A stretch of 64,000 bases of DNA from G963665085 sp963665085 (lineage in GTDB: Bacteria; Bacteroidota; Bacteroidia; Bacteroidales; JAAAOM01), in NCBI GenBank assembly GCA_963665085.2, contig CAXXXS010000001.1, positions 868,001 to 932,000 on the forward strand, read 5' to 3'. The notes beneath the pieces are model-generated. The model had not been told where the DNA came from and did no database searches. It saw nothing but the letters and a program-made list of their open reading frames with translations. Below, piece after piece: positions 36,923 to 44,678 of this stretch (its first letter is position 1; the number at the start of each line of letters is the position of its first letter). The position numbers and the translations under genes were made by a program.

Positions 36923-37759
36923 CTATAACCTGATACGGTTAATATGCTCACCCATAATTTGAACAGAACGTGCATATTTAACACCCGGTTTCCCGAATGA
37001 CATTACATTTCCAATAATATGATCGTCAGGTATTCCAATTTGTTTTCTTAATTCCGGGGCAATTTCATTAATAGCCCATTTTACCATACCGTTCCAAAGG
37101 GTACCAATATTATGTGTATTAGCATAAAGCTCAAAATAACATAATGCAATATTGGTGTCGGCTTCGGGTGTAGTAACAGTTTTTGGAACTGAAGCAACAA
37201 TTAAATGTGGGGTATTTCTAAACAAGACATCAACTTGTTTAGCTACCCATAAACGTTGAAAGTCAAACATAAACTTTCTGTTTAGAGCAAGGCGGTCTTC
37301 TTCATGGGCCCTGCGAATACCTTCGTATGTTAACTCACGTAATCTTTTGAAATCCTCTTTGTTATCTACAACAGAAAATAAAACCGAATTTATATTATGT
37401 CCAGTAGGTGCATAGATAGCAGCTTCTAAAAGCTCTTGAATAACTTCTTTGTCGAGTTCCTCATATTTAAATTTACGAATAGAACGCCTTGTTTTTATTA
37501 AATTAGCCATTTGCTCAGGTTGGGGGAAGTTTCCGGTAACAGGCATACTGTTTTCTGGTTGAAGGTTCCAGATAGAGAGGGCACCTGTGGGGCATATAGC
37601 TAAACAATGCTGACATTTAATACAATTCTTTTCTTTCCCTTCTTTTATCGCAGGAAATTCTGTTTTGGGATTAATAATCAACATAGGACAATCCTGCGCA
37701 CAAAGTCCACATTGAATACATTTTTTAGTGTCTATCCTAAAATTAATTGCATTACTCAT
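36923..37759 (-). CDS. nitroreductase with N-terminal 2x[4Fe-4S] ferredoxin domain
   Basis: This 278-residue cytoplasmic flavoprotein has a dicluster ferredoxin domain (about 1-62) with Cys14, 17, 20, 24 and Cys46, 49, 52, 56. An FMN-binding nitroreductase domain follows, with KTRRSIRKFKYEELDKEVIQ, then PTGHNINSV, and a C-terminal GNVMSFGKPGVKY. The fused ferredoxin implies electron supply from reduced ferredoxin in an anaerobic metabolism. The substrate is unknown; such proteins are often annotated as NADPH- or ferredoxin-dependent nitro/quinone reductases. The gene is isolated, between two inverted repeat copies. Confidence 0.92.
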   Translation of the reverse strand: MSNAINFRIDTKKCIQCGLCAQDCPMLIINPKTEFPAIKEGKEKNCIKCQHCLAICPTGALSIWNLQPENSMPVTGNFPQPEQMANLIKTRRSIRKFKYEELDKEVIQELLEAAIYAPTGHNINSVLFSVVDNKEDFKRLRELTYEGIRRAHEEDRLALNRKFMFDFQRLWVAKQVDVLFRNTPHLIVASVPKTVTTPEADTNIALCYFELYANTHNIGTLWNGMVKWAINEIAPELRKQIGIPDDHIIGNVMSFGKPGVKYARSVQIMGEHINRIRL

Positions 37760-37844
37760 TATTTCTTTTTTTGAGTGCGCAAAAATACCTTAATATTTGA
37801 AATAGCTAAAATTAATATTATTGGAAATATCGATGTAATTTGTT

Positions 37845-37870
37845 AACCACAGACAACGCGGAGTTTCACA
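37845..37870 (+). repeat. small dispersed repeat, copy R
   Basis: AACCACAGACAACGCGGAG and the following TTTCACA resemble copy L at 36851-36884 in inverted orientation. They lie in the 219-bp spacer before crcB, which otherwise shows nothing. I looked for a fluoride riboswitch fold here and did not find one. Confidence 0.45.
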
Positions 37871-37978
37871 AAAAAATTCAATCATCCTTTACTTCTAATT
37901 TTATTCAAAGATTCCCGGATAAATAATAATGATATTGTAATTTTACCCTCTATCAGAATTTATAAAGATATCAATATA

Positions 37979-38356
37979 GTGATTAAAAATATTTTATTAA
38001 TTGGAATGGGTGGTTTTGTAGGAAGTGTTGCAAGATATTTTGTGTCAAAACTTAATCTTTATTTTGACTTCTTTGCACTTCCCTTGGGAACTTTAAGTGT
38101 TAATGTTCTGGGTAGCTTTATTCTCGGTTTTTTAACCGGAATCTCTGAAAAAAGTACCATTATAACTACAGACCTAAGGTTATTGTTAATGGTTGGAGTT
38201 TGTGGTGGATTTACCACCTTCTCTACATTTACAAACGAAAACCTGATGTTAATGCATAATGGTCAGTTTTTCTCTCTTTTTTTGTATACAGGAATAACTA
38301 TTTTATTTGGATTCCTGGCTGTTTATCTGGGTTATACCTCATCAAATTTATTATAA
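37979..38356 (+). CDS. crcB: CrcB/Fluc fluoride channel
   Basis: This 125-residue inner-membrane protein has four hydrophobic helices. Hallmarks are GGFVGSVARYF near residue 11, the pore Asn in TLSVNVLGSFILGF, and the GGFTTFSTFTNENL segment with the phenylalanine-box and Thr/Ser residues. It works as a dual-topology dimer exporting fluoride ions. The start is GTG at 37979. The stop is 1 bp from the start of the DUF190 gene, so the pair is translationally coupled. Confidence 0.93.
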   Translation: MIKNILLIGMGGFVGSVARYFVSKLNLYFDFFALPLGTLSVNVLGSFILGFLTGISEKSTIITTDLRLLLMVGVCGGFTTFSTFTNENLMLMHNGQFFSLFLYTGITILFGFLAVYLGYTSSNLL

Positions 38357-38357
38357 T

Positions 38358-38714
38358 ATGGAAACAGGTGATTTTAGCGTTTTAAAGATTTACGCGAGTT
38401 CAACAGATAAGATGGGAAATAAATTGTTGTATGAAGAAATTGTTTATACAGCAAGAAGGAATGGTATTTCTGGTATAACCGTTTACCGTGGAATAATGGG
38501 TTTTGGGCAAAGTAGTAAACACATAAGTTCTTCTAAATTCTGGGAATTAACGGAGAAACTTCCAATAACCATTGAAATAATAGATAAGACAGATACTCTC
38601 GAAAATTTTTATGCGATGATTGAACCCGATCTTCTGGAAATTCAAAAAGGGTGTTTGGTTACTATTGAACCAATAAAAATAAAATTATCAAAAACCGGTA
38701 AGAAAAGAGAATAA
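38358..38714 (+). CDS. DUF190 protein paired with CrcB
   Basis: The start is ATG 38358, giving about 118 residues (METGDFSVLKIYASSTDK). The longer frame from 38307 would overlap crcB and begins with non-homologous residues. The protein has the DUF190 pattern: LLYEEIVYTARRNGISGITVYRGIMGFGQSS near 25-55, a ferredoxin-like GlnB-type fold. DUF190 genes regularly accompany crcB. A regulatory or accessory role in fluoride tolerance is assumed but not demonstrated. It converges on dnaG with a 22-bp gap. Confidence 0.88.
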   Translation: METGDFSVLKIYASSTDKMGNKLLYEEIVYTARRNGISGITVYRGIMGFGQSSKHISSSKFWELTEKLPITIEIIDKTDTLENFYAMIEPDLLEIQKGCLVTIEPIKIKLSKTGKKRE

Positions 38715-38736
38715 GACAGAAACCGAATTTGTAATG

Positions 38737-40674
38737 TTACATTACAATCCTATTTCCCAAAGATTTTGACAACTCCTGCTTTACTTGATTTAAAATAACA
38801 ACCCGCTGCTGAATATCCCGTATTTCTTCCAGATCATCATTTCCCATAGCGGCTTTTAAGTTATTGTATGCATCATTTAACATTGCATTTAACCGCTTAC
38901 TTTTTAATGTTATTATTGTTTCAGGTACAATCTCTTTTAACTTCATATCCTCAGTCTCAATAAAATTATCCTTCTTAGTCCAGATTTTACTCAATTCATA
39001 ATTTGATGTTAAAAGTTCTACCGATTTTCGACTAATTGTTTCGTCCGGATGTTGTGTATAATAGTTTTCGGGGATATCCGTTGGATTTTCAATAAACATT
39101 GCAAAAAACTTATTGTATATAGGATTTAGAAACTCAAGTTCATCTTTCTGGATTTCCTGCACAATAAAATCTCTTACTGTCACTATTTTTTCTTCAAGTT
39201 TTTCTTTATCCTTTAAACGATAAAATTCATTTCGCCCATAATTCAATAAAATACGAATGATCTCTCTCTCATAAATATCATCCTGATAAATAACAACCTG
39301 AGGCTCTTCCTTTGGCTTAAATTGTTCTTCCCGCTTTTTTTCGTAATCTTCCCTTTTTGCTTTGTCCTGAATTCGTTTGCCACGGAATTTTGCTATTTCA
39401 GAAAAGATAACCTGCTCGTCGACATCAAGCAATCTGCTACTTTCCCTAATATATACTGTTCGGGTGATTCCATTTGGAATAACAGAAATTGAACGGACAA
39501 TATCGGTAATTGCATTTGCTTTTTTTACCGGATCATCTTTCGTGTCTCCCAGTAATAATTTTGTTTTGAAAGTGATAAAGTCTTTTTCATTGTTTTGAAT
39601 AAACGTCTCAAATTCTTCTGCCGAATGGCTTTTCGAAAAAGAATCAGGATCTTCTCCATCAGGAAGAAGAACAACCTTTACATTTAATCCCTCCTCAAGA
39701 ACCATGTCAATCCCCCGTAATGAAGCTTTTATTCCTGCTGCATCACCATCAAACAAAATTGTTATATTGGATGTAAACCTCTTTACTAAACGAATTTGCT
39801 GGACTGTTAAGGCCGTTCCGGAAGATGCTACGACATTTTCAATACCAGCCTGATGCATCGAAATTACATCGGTATAACCCTCGACAAGATAACATTTCTC
39901 AGCTTTGATAATGGCTTGTTTGGCAAAATACAATCCATACAAAACCTCGCTCTTATGATAAATATCCGATTCTGGGGAATTAAGGTATTTTGCTGTCTTT
40001 TCTTCCTTCTTTAATACCCGGCCTCCAAAACCGATAATCTTACCAGACAACGAATGGATAGGAAAAATAACACGGTTAAAAAACCTATCGAACTTATAAT
40101 CCCCTTTCTGAATAGTAAGTCCGGTTTTCGTTAAAAAATCAAGTTTATAACCGTTTTGAAGAGCATGTGAGGTAAATGCATCTCTTTTTTCGGGTGAATA
40201 TCCCAGCTCAAACTTCTTTATCGTTTCTGTTCGTATTCCTCTTTCCTTAAAATAGCTCAAACCAACAGCAATACCTTCCTGTTGGTTATGCAAAAACTCT
40301 TTAAAAATCTTTGAAGCATAAGCAGTAACAGCCATTAAACTTTCACGTTCATTGTGCCGCTCTACTTCCTCAGGCGACTGAACTTCTTCAATAATTTCAA
40401 TGTTGTATTTCTTCGCTAAAAAACGCAAAGCTTCCGGGTAGGTAAGCTTTTCATGTTCCATTAAAAAAGTTACAACATTACCTCCTTTCCCGGAACTAAA
40501 ATCCTTAAATATCCCTTTGGATGGAGAAACCATAAAGGAAGGGGTCTTTTCATTAGCAAAAGGACTTAATCCCTTAAAATTTTGTCCAGCTTTTTTAAGT
40601 GAAACAAATTCTCCTACTACTTCTACTATATCTGCTGTATCAAAAATCCTTTGGATGGTCTGCTGATCAATCAT
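38737..40674 (-). CDS. dnaG: DNA primase, lacking zinc ligands
   Basis: This 645-residue replication primase synthesises RNA primers at the fork. An N-terminal zinc-binding-type domain (1-100), the TOPRIM catalytic core (VEGYTDVISMHQAG with the acidic Glu, and ILFDGDAAGIKASL with the DxD-type residues) and a C-terminal helicase-binding region are all present. The CHC2 zinc ligands are replaced: Ser37, Ala40, Asp58 and Ser61 stand where Cys, His, Cys and Cys are expected (GLSPFANEKTPSF; KDFSSGKGG). The fold around them is conserved. I recall similar replacements in other Bacteroidota primases, so this is probably functional rather than damaged. Confidence 0.95.
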   Translation of the reverse strand: MIDQQTIQRIFDTADIVEVVGEFVSLKKAGQNFKGLSPFANEKTPSFMVSPSKGIFKDFSSGKGGNVVTFLMEHEKLTYPEALRFLAKKYNIEIIEEVQSPEEVERHNERESLMAVTAYASKIFKEFLHNQQEGIAVGLSYFKERGIRTETIKKFELGYSPEKRDAFTSHALQNGYKLDFLTKTGLTIQKGDYKFDRFFNRVIFPIHSLSGKIIGFGGRVLKKEEKTAKYLNSPESDIYHKSEVLYGLYFAKQAIIKAEKCYLVEGYTDVISMHQAGIENVVASSGTALTVQQIRLVKRFTSNITILFDGDAAGIKASLRGIDMVLEEGLNVKVVLLPDGEDPDSFSKSHSAEEFETFIQNNEKDFITFKTKLLLGDTKDDPVKKANAITDIVRSISVIPNGITRTVYIRESSRLLDVDEQVIFSEIAKFRGKRIQDKAKREDYEKKREEQFKPKEEPQVVIYQDDIYEREIIRILLNYGRNEFYRLKDKEKLEEKIVTVRDFIVQEIQKDELEFLNPIYNKFFAMFIENPTDIPENYYTQHPDETISRKSVELLTSNYELSKIWTKKDNFIETEDMKLKEIVPETIITLKSKRLNAMLNDAYNNLKAAMGNDDLEEIRDIQQRVVILNQVKQELSKSLGNRIVM

Positions 40675-40736
40675 CTATTGTTCTCTTCAAAAATATTAGC
40701 GAAATTATTAAAAATATTGACCTATATAAACAATAA

Positions 40737-40837
40737 AAGCCGGATGATTTTCCGGCTTGCCCTGAATATTTTCAAGTATATGATGAAAGAACTGCTGATA
40801 TAATACTTGCAATAACTGTGCCATTATTGACTTTTCT
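40737..40837 (-). ncRNA. tandem structured element A, possible small RNA with terminator
   Basis: Read on the - strand (40837 to 40737) it has ATGGCACAG, then TTGC, AGCAGTTCTTTCA, ATATAC and GGGCAAGCC. It ends in the terminator-like hairpin AAGCCGGA..TCCGGCTT (40737-40758) with TTTATTGTTT after it. It is about 70% identical over its length to element B next to it. An alternative reading is a 38-codon micro-ORF beginning MAQLLQVLYQQFFHHILEN, but B does not preserve that frame. It lies between lapA-like and dnaG in the 363-bp gap 40675-41037. Confidence 0.4.
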
Positions 40838-40925
40838 ATTATTTTGAATCGATTATTCAGTTTCATACAAAGCTCTTTTGTAATTAAAAAAGTTTTTCCC
40901 AGGATAGTAATTTTATAAAAAATAA

Positions 40926-41012
40926 AAGCCAGGTTAATAACCTGGCTTGTCCCATTCGGGTATATTTTTGAAAGAACTGCTATCTATAAAATAGCAAATC
41001 CTATGCCATAAT
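40926..41012 (-). ncRNA. tandem structured element B, possible small RNA with terminator
   Basis: Read on the - strand it has ATGGCATAG, TTGC, AGCAGTTCTTTCA, ATATAC, GGGACAAGCC and the hairpin AAGCCAGGTT-loop-AACCTGGCTT (40926-40948), followed by TTTATTTTTTATAAAA. That is a strong intrinsic terminator. An internal hairpin TGCTAT..ATAGCA is also present. The frame matching element A's micro-ORF has TAG as third codon, which favours an RNA-level function or plain terminator function for the lapA-like gene ending at 41038. Confidence 0.45.
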
Positions 41013-41037
41013 CAGAATAGTTTTTAAAATCTAAAAA

Positions 41038-41307
41038 TCAATCTGTTAGAGTTTCATACTCAAAGCCTTTTAACGTTTTGATTTCTTTTTTAAGCTTTTC
41101 AATCTCTTTTTTCTTTTTTGATCTTGATGGTATTGAAACAAGTACTCCAATAATAGAACCTAATGCAAGTGTAATAAGGATAATAAGTGCCTGAGAACTT
41201 TTCACCTCCCAGAACCAGAGTTTTAAATCAACAATAGCGGCATTTTGTATTGTAAATACAACAAGGATTATAGCTGCAATTAGGGCAAAAATTAATGTTC
41301 GTTGCAT
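41038..41307 (-). CDS. LapA-domain (DUF1049) membrane protein
   Basis: This 89-residue inner-membrane protein has two hydrophobic helices (LIFALIAAIILVVFTI and ALIILITLALGSIIGVLV), followed by a Lys-rich C-terminal coiled coil (KKKKEIEKLKKEIKTLKG). This is the LapA/DUF1049 architecture. In E. coli LapA acts with LapB in controlling lipopolysaccharide synthesis. No LapB is adjacent here. The gene starts 12 bp downstream of apt and probably shares its transcript. Confidence 0.87.
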   Translation of the reverse strand: MQRTLIFALIAAIILVVFTIQNAAIVDLKLWFWEVKSSQALIILITLALGSIIGVLVSIPSRSKKKKEIEKLKKEIKTLKGFEYETLTD

Positions 41308-41319
41308 AGTTGCTAATTT

Positions 41320-41844
41320 TTAAAAATGTATCATAGAATAAATATCAAATCGTTTATCGATGTTACTGCGTCCATCCAGAAAATCAAGTTCGGCAATGAA
41401 GCAGATTTGTATATTTTGCACTCCTACCCTTTCCATCAAATCAAGCGAAGCGCTAACTGTTCCCCCTGTTGCCAGCAAATCATCATGAAGCAAAACTTTA
41501 TCAGATTGAGAAAGAGCATCTTTATGTAGTTCTATTTTATTAGTTCCATATTCTAAATCATATTCAACAGATATTTTTTCTGCAGGTAGCTTTCCCGGTT
41601 TTCTTATGGGCACAAAGGCTGCATTAAGCTTATATGCTAGCGCAGCTCCTATTACGAATCCTCTGGCTTCTATCCCAACAACTTTTGTTATTTCATCATT
41701 TTTATATTTCTCATAGAAATGATCAACTAAAAACTGAAAGTACGCAGGATTTAACCATGCAGTGGTAAGATCTTTAAATTGGATCCCTTTTTTAGGAAAA
41801 TCAGGAATATTACGTATAGACTGCTTAATTTCTTCAATCATCAA
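41320..41844 (-). CDS. apt: adenine phosphoribosyltransferase
   Basis: This 174-residue cytoplasmic purine-salvage enzyme converts adenine and PRPP to AMP and pyrophosphate. The family N-terminus IRNIPDFPKKGIQFKDLT, GIEARGFVIGAALAYKL, FVPIRKPGKLPAE and the PRPP-binding motif VLLHDDLLATGGTVSA (near 124-140) are all present, at normal length. It lies upstream of the lapA-like gene on the same strand. Confidence 0.96.
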   Translation of the reverse strand: MMIEEIKQSIRNIPDFPKKGIQFKDLTTAWLNPAYFQFLVDHFYEKYKNDEITKVVGIEARGFVIGAALAYKLNAAFVPIRKPGKLPAEKISVEYDLEYGTNKIELHKDALSQSDKVLLHDDLLATGGTVSASLDLMERVGVQNIQICFIAELDFLDGRSNIDKRFDIYSMIHF

Positions 41845-41927
41845 TTATCGTTTATAATAAACGAAAGCAAAAGTAAAAAGTATTTGCTTAAAAAGCAGTC
41901 TGAGATAAAAATGTCTTTGAAAAATGT

Positions 41928-42632
41928 TTACAAAAGTCCACGTTGTAAAATCATCTCTATGATGGAATTTACGATCTCATCAACAGTTAAGGTCATACAG
42001 TTAAACGTCATATCAAACCGGGTATAATCGGTGTTCTTCCCTTGGAAATAATCCCTGAATTCCTGTCTTTTCTTGTCAATATCAATAGCCAGGTTTCGTG
42101 CATCTTCCTGACTCATTTCTTCTTTCTCGGCAATTCGGACAGCTCTCCATTCAAGCGGGGCCTCCAGATTAATATGAAGTGATCTGGGAATGTCCTTCGT
42201 TATTGCTACTCCACCTCGTCCAATTATAATAGCATGTCCATCGTAAGATAAATTACGGATAACTTTGGCTATCGTATTTCTTATTTTCCTATCACTTTTA
42301 TAATACTTGTTTAGGTGAGCAGATAAGATATCATCAAGAATACCTTTTTTCTTATAATCAAAAACATATTTAATATTAGAAGGGTCGAGCTCCAGTTCTT
42401 TTGCGGCTTCAAATAATATTTCCTTGCTTATTACTCTCCACTCTTTATCTTGTCCTTTTCTTTTAAGTCTTTCAGTTAATCCTTCGGCAAGTTTTTTTGC
42501 TATAGGTTTAGCGGGGCATCCAAATTGTCGTGAGATTGTTAAAACAGGACCAGGCTGTTTAGTTTTTTCAATTTCTTTCTGAAATCTCTCAGACATGTAT
42601 TTTAAAAGGTCGCTCGTATTGTAGTAGTACAT
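41928..42632 (-). CDS. cytidylate kinase-like P-loop protein
   Basis: This 234-residue protein resembles the Cytidylate_kin2 family. It has LTISRQFGCPAKPIAKKLAE near residue 31 (a modified P-loop without classical GxGKS), IIIGRGGVAI near 145, and a basic LID-like region (VRIAEKEEMSQEDARN). Canonical Cmk is shorter and has a clear Walker A. This family is common in Bacteroidota and Clostridia with unproven substrate. It is separated by 120 bp from the divergent M1 peptidase gene. Confidence 0.82.
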   Translation of the reverse strand: MYYYNTSDLLKYMSERFQKEIEKTKQPGPVLTISRQFGCPAKPIAKKLAEGLTERLKRKGQDKEWRVISKEILFEAAKELELDPSNIKYVFDYKKKGILDDILSAHLNKYYKSDRKIRNTIAKVIRNLSYDGHAIIIGRGGVAITKDIPRSLHINLEAPLEWRAVRIAEKEEMSQEDARNLAIDIDKKRQEFRDYFQGKNTDYTRFDMTFNCMTLTVDEIVNSIIEMILQRGLL

Positions 42633-42694
42633 AACACCTTCTTTTATTGAGTTTCTTAAATATACAAAAAATATAGCATTATTTCAACTAATCA

Positions 42695-42726
42695 TTTGCT
42701 GTCTTAAAACATTTTAGTTCACTTTG
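42695..42726 (+). promoter_or_regulatory. candidate promoter of the M1 peptidase gene
   Basis: TTTG (42695-42698), 20 nt, then TCACTTTG (42719-42726) match the Bacteroidota TTTG-N19-21-TAnnTTTG pattern with one mismatch. It ends 26 nt before the ATG at 42753. Confidence 0.4.
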
Positions 42727-42752
42727 CAAACGAACTATGTAAAAAAATATCA

Positions 42753-44642
42753 ATGAAGACTTTTCAAATATCTTTCTTTATCTTTTTATTCTTTTTTTTA
42801 GTAGTATCCGGACAAAAAAATGATTTGTTTCTCCCTTTAAATTTCAGCTCTGCTTTTGAGAATAACACACGCTCAGAGGATGGAAACCCAGGAGAAAATT
42901 ATTGGCAAAATTCAGCGAAATATAAAATTAATATCGAATTCTTTCCTGAAGATGCTTATCTAAAAGGAAATGCAAAAATCACATATACAAATAATAGCCC
43001 GGACACTTTAACTAGTCTTGTAATTCGTTTTTATCAAGATTTATATAAAGCTGGCGAGATGAAGGATTTCAATATCGAAGCCAGTGATCTTCACAACGGG
43101 ACAAAGGTCACAAAAATGGAGATTAACAATATTGATTTATTACAAAAAAAGAAAGTTTTCGCTCTAGGTACCAATAAAATAGTTACACTCCCGGAAAAAG
43201 TTGTCCCAAACTCATCTGTTACCTTAAATATCGATTGGGAATTCCCACTCCCAAAAACATCAAAAATCCGCCAGGGTGTTTATCCAGATTCTAGCTACTT
43301 TATCGCATATTGGTATCCACAAATTTCTGTTTACGATGATATTGATGGTTGGGATAAATTTTCATATGGAGGAATGCAGGAATTCTACGGCGATTTTTCT
43401 GATTTTGATGTCGAGATAACAGTCCCTAAAGATTATATTGTTTGGGCTACAGGAGAATTACAAAACCCAAAACAAGTGCTTAATGAAAAAATCTATTCCC
43501 GCTATGAAGAAGCAAAAAACGCAGATAAAATTGTAAACATTATTACCAGGGATGATATTTATAACACCACACTTACAGCAGATAAAAAATCTCTGAAATG
43601 GAGATTTAAGGCTGATAATGTTACTGATTTTGCTTTTGGAACAAGTAAATATTACTTGTGGGATGGTGTAGCCTATAAATCCGATAAATTACCAACAAAA
43701 AAAGTATTTATCTCAGCTGCTTACAATGAAAAATCCAGCGATTTTTATGAAGTTGCATCTGTTGCGAAATCATCAATACAATATTATTCTGAGAAACTAC
43801 CTCATGTTCCTTTCCCTTACCCAAGTCTTACTGTATTTAATGGTTCCGGAGGCATGGAATTCCCAATGATTGTAAATGATGGTTCTTCGAGTTCACGAAA
43901 AGGAATGGTTAGTGTTACTGCCCATGAAATAGCACATACCTACTTTCCGTTTATGACAGGCATAAATGAAAAAAAATATGCTTGGATGGACGAAGGATGG
44001 GCTGTCTTTATACCTATCGAAATTCAACATGAACTTGAAAATTCATTTATCCCTATGGGCGAAGCTCTTGAACGTTATGAAGAATTTGCCGGAAAAGATG
44101 TAGAAGTACCTCCAATGATTTCTACCATAACACTGGGTGGCAATACTTACCGAAGCACATATCGAACCGCTTCTTACTATCGCTCTGCAATTGCTTATTC
44201 CATATTAAAAAATGCATTAGGAGAAGACCTTTTCAAAAAATGTTTAATCGAATATATCAACAGATGGGAAAGTAAACATCCTATTCCTTTCGACTTTTTT
44301 AATACGTTTAATGATGTGTCAAAAATGGATCTTAACTGGTTCTGGAAAGCATGGTTCTACGAGTTTGGATATCCGGATTTAAAAATATCTTCGGTGCAGC
44401 ATAATGAAAATAATTATTCTATTGAAATCGAAAAAACAGGAAACCTCCCTGTCCCTATAGTTGTAACAATCACTGATACAGATGGACAGGAATATGTAAA
44501 AGAATTAAATGTAAACTGTTGGAAAAATGGAGAGACAAAACAAATCCTTACTTTTGAGAATATAAAAAATGCTAAGAATATAGTTTTGGGAAACTCTAAT
44601 ATTCCAGATATAAATAAGAAAAATAATAACTGGGATTTATAA
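42753..44642 (+). CDS. M1-family metallopeptidase, exported
   Basis: This 629-residue protein has a signal peptide (FQISFFIFLFFFLVVSG). The M1 (gluzincin) domain has the zinc site HEIAH-x18-E (His391, Glu392, His395, Glu414 in MDEGW). The substrate-anchoring GAMEN motif of M1 aminopeptidases reads GGMEF here, and the catalytic Tyr probably lies in YRSAIAYSIL. It is probably a periplasmic aminopeptidase. It converges on the S46 peptidase gene with a 36-bp gap, and together they give this region two peptide-degrading enzymes. Confidence 0.9.
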   Translation: MKTFQISFFIFLFFFLVVSGQKNDLFLPLNFSSAFENNTRSEDGNPGENYWQNSAKYKINIEFFPEDAYLKGNAKITYTNNSPDTLTSLVIRFYQDLYKAGEMKDFNIEASDLHNGTKVTKMEINNIDLLQKKKVFALGTNKIVTLPEKVVPNSSVTLNIDWEFPLPKTSKIRQGVYPDSSYFIAYWYPQISVYDDIDGWDKFSYGGMQEFYGDFSDFDVEITVPKDYIVWATGELQNPKQVLNEKIYSRYEEAKNADKIVNIITRDDIYNTTLTADKKSLKWRFKADNVTDFAFGTSKYYLWDGVAYKSDKLPTKKVFISAAYNEKSSDFYEVASVAKSSIQYYSEKLPHVPFPYPSLTVFNGSGGMEFPMIVNDGSSSSRKGMVSVTAHEIAHTYFPFMTGINEKKYAWMDEGWAVFIPIEIQHELENSFIPMGEALERYEEFAGKDVEVPPMISTITLGGNTYRSTYRTASYYRSAIAYSILKNALGEDLFKKCLIEYINRWESKHPIPFDFFNTFNDVSKMDLNWFWKAWFYEFGYPDLKISSVQHNENNYSIEIEKTGNLPVPIVVTITDTDGQEYVKELNVNCWKNGETKQILTFENIKNAKNIVLGNSNIPDINKKNNNWDL

Positions 44643-44678
44643 TAATCCCAGAAATAATATTAATAAGATACCGATATG

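Noticed and set aside
37760..37978. Fluoride riboswitch upstream of crcB
   Set aside because: I looked for the conserved pseudoknot-forming GGNGAUGG-type start and did not see it. The spacer is AT-rich with only the small repeat.
38307..38357. Longer N-terminus for the DUF190 protein
   Set aside because: It would overlap crcB by 50 bp and encodes the out-of-frame shadow of the last CrcB helix. The ATG at 38358 begins the conserved domain.
38737..40674. DnaG as a damaged gene because its zinc ligands are missing
   Set aside because: The reading frame is intact at full length, the catalytic TOPRIM motifs are present, and residues around the lost ligands are conserved, so it is more likely a lineage variant.
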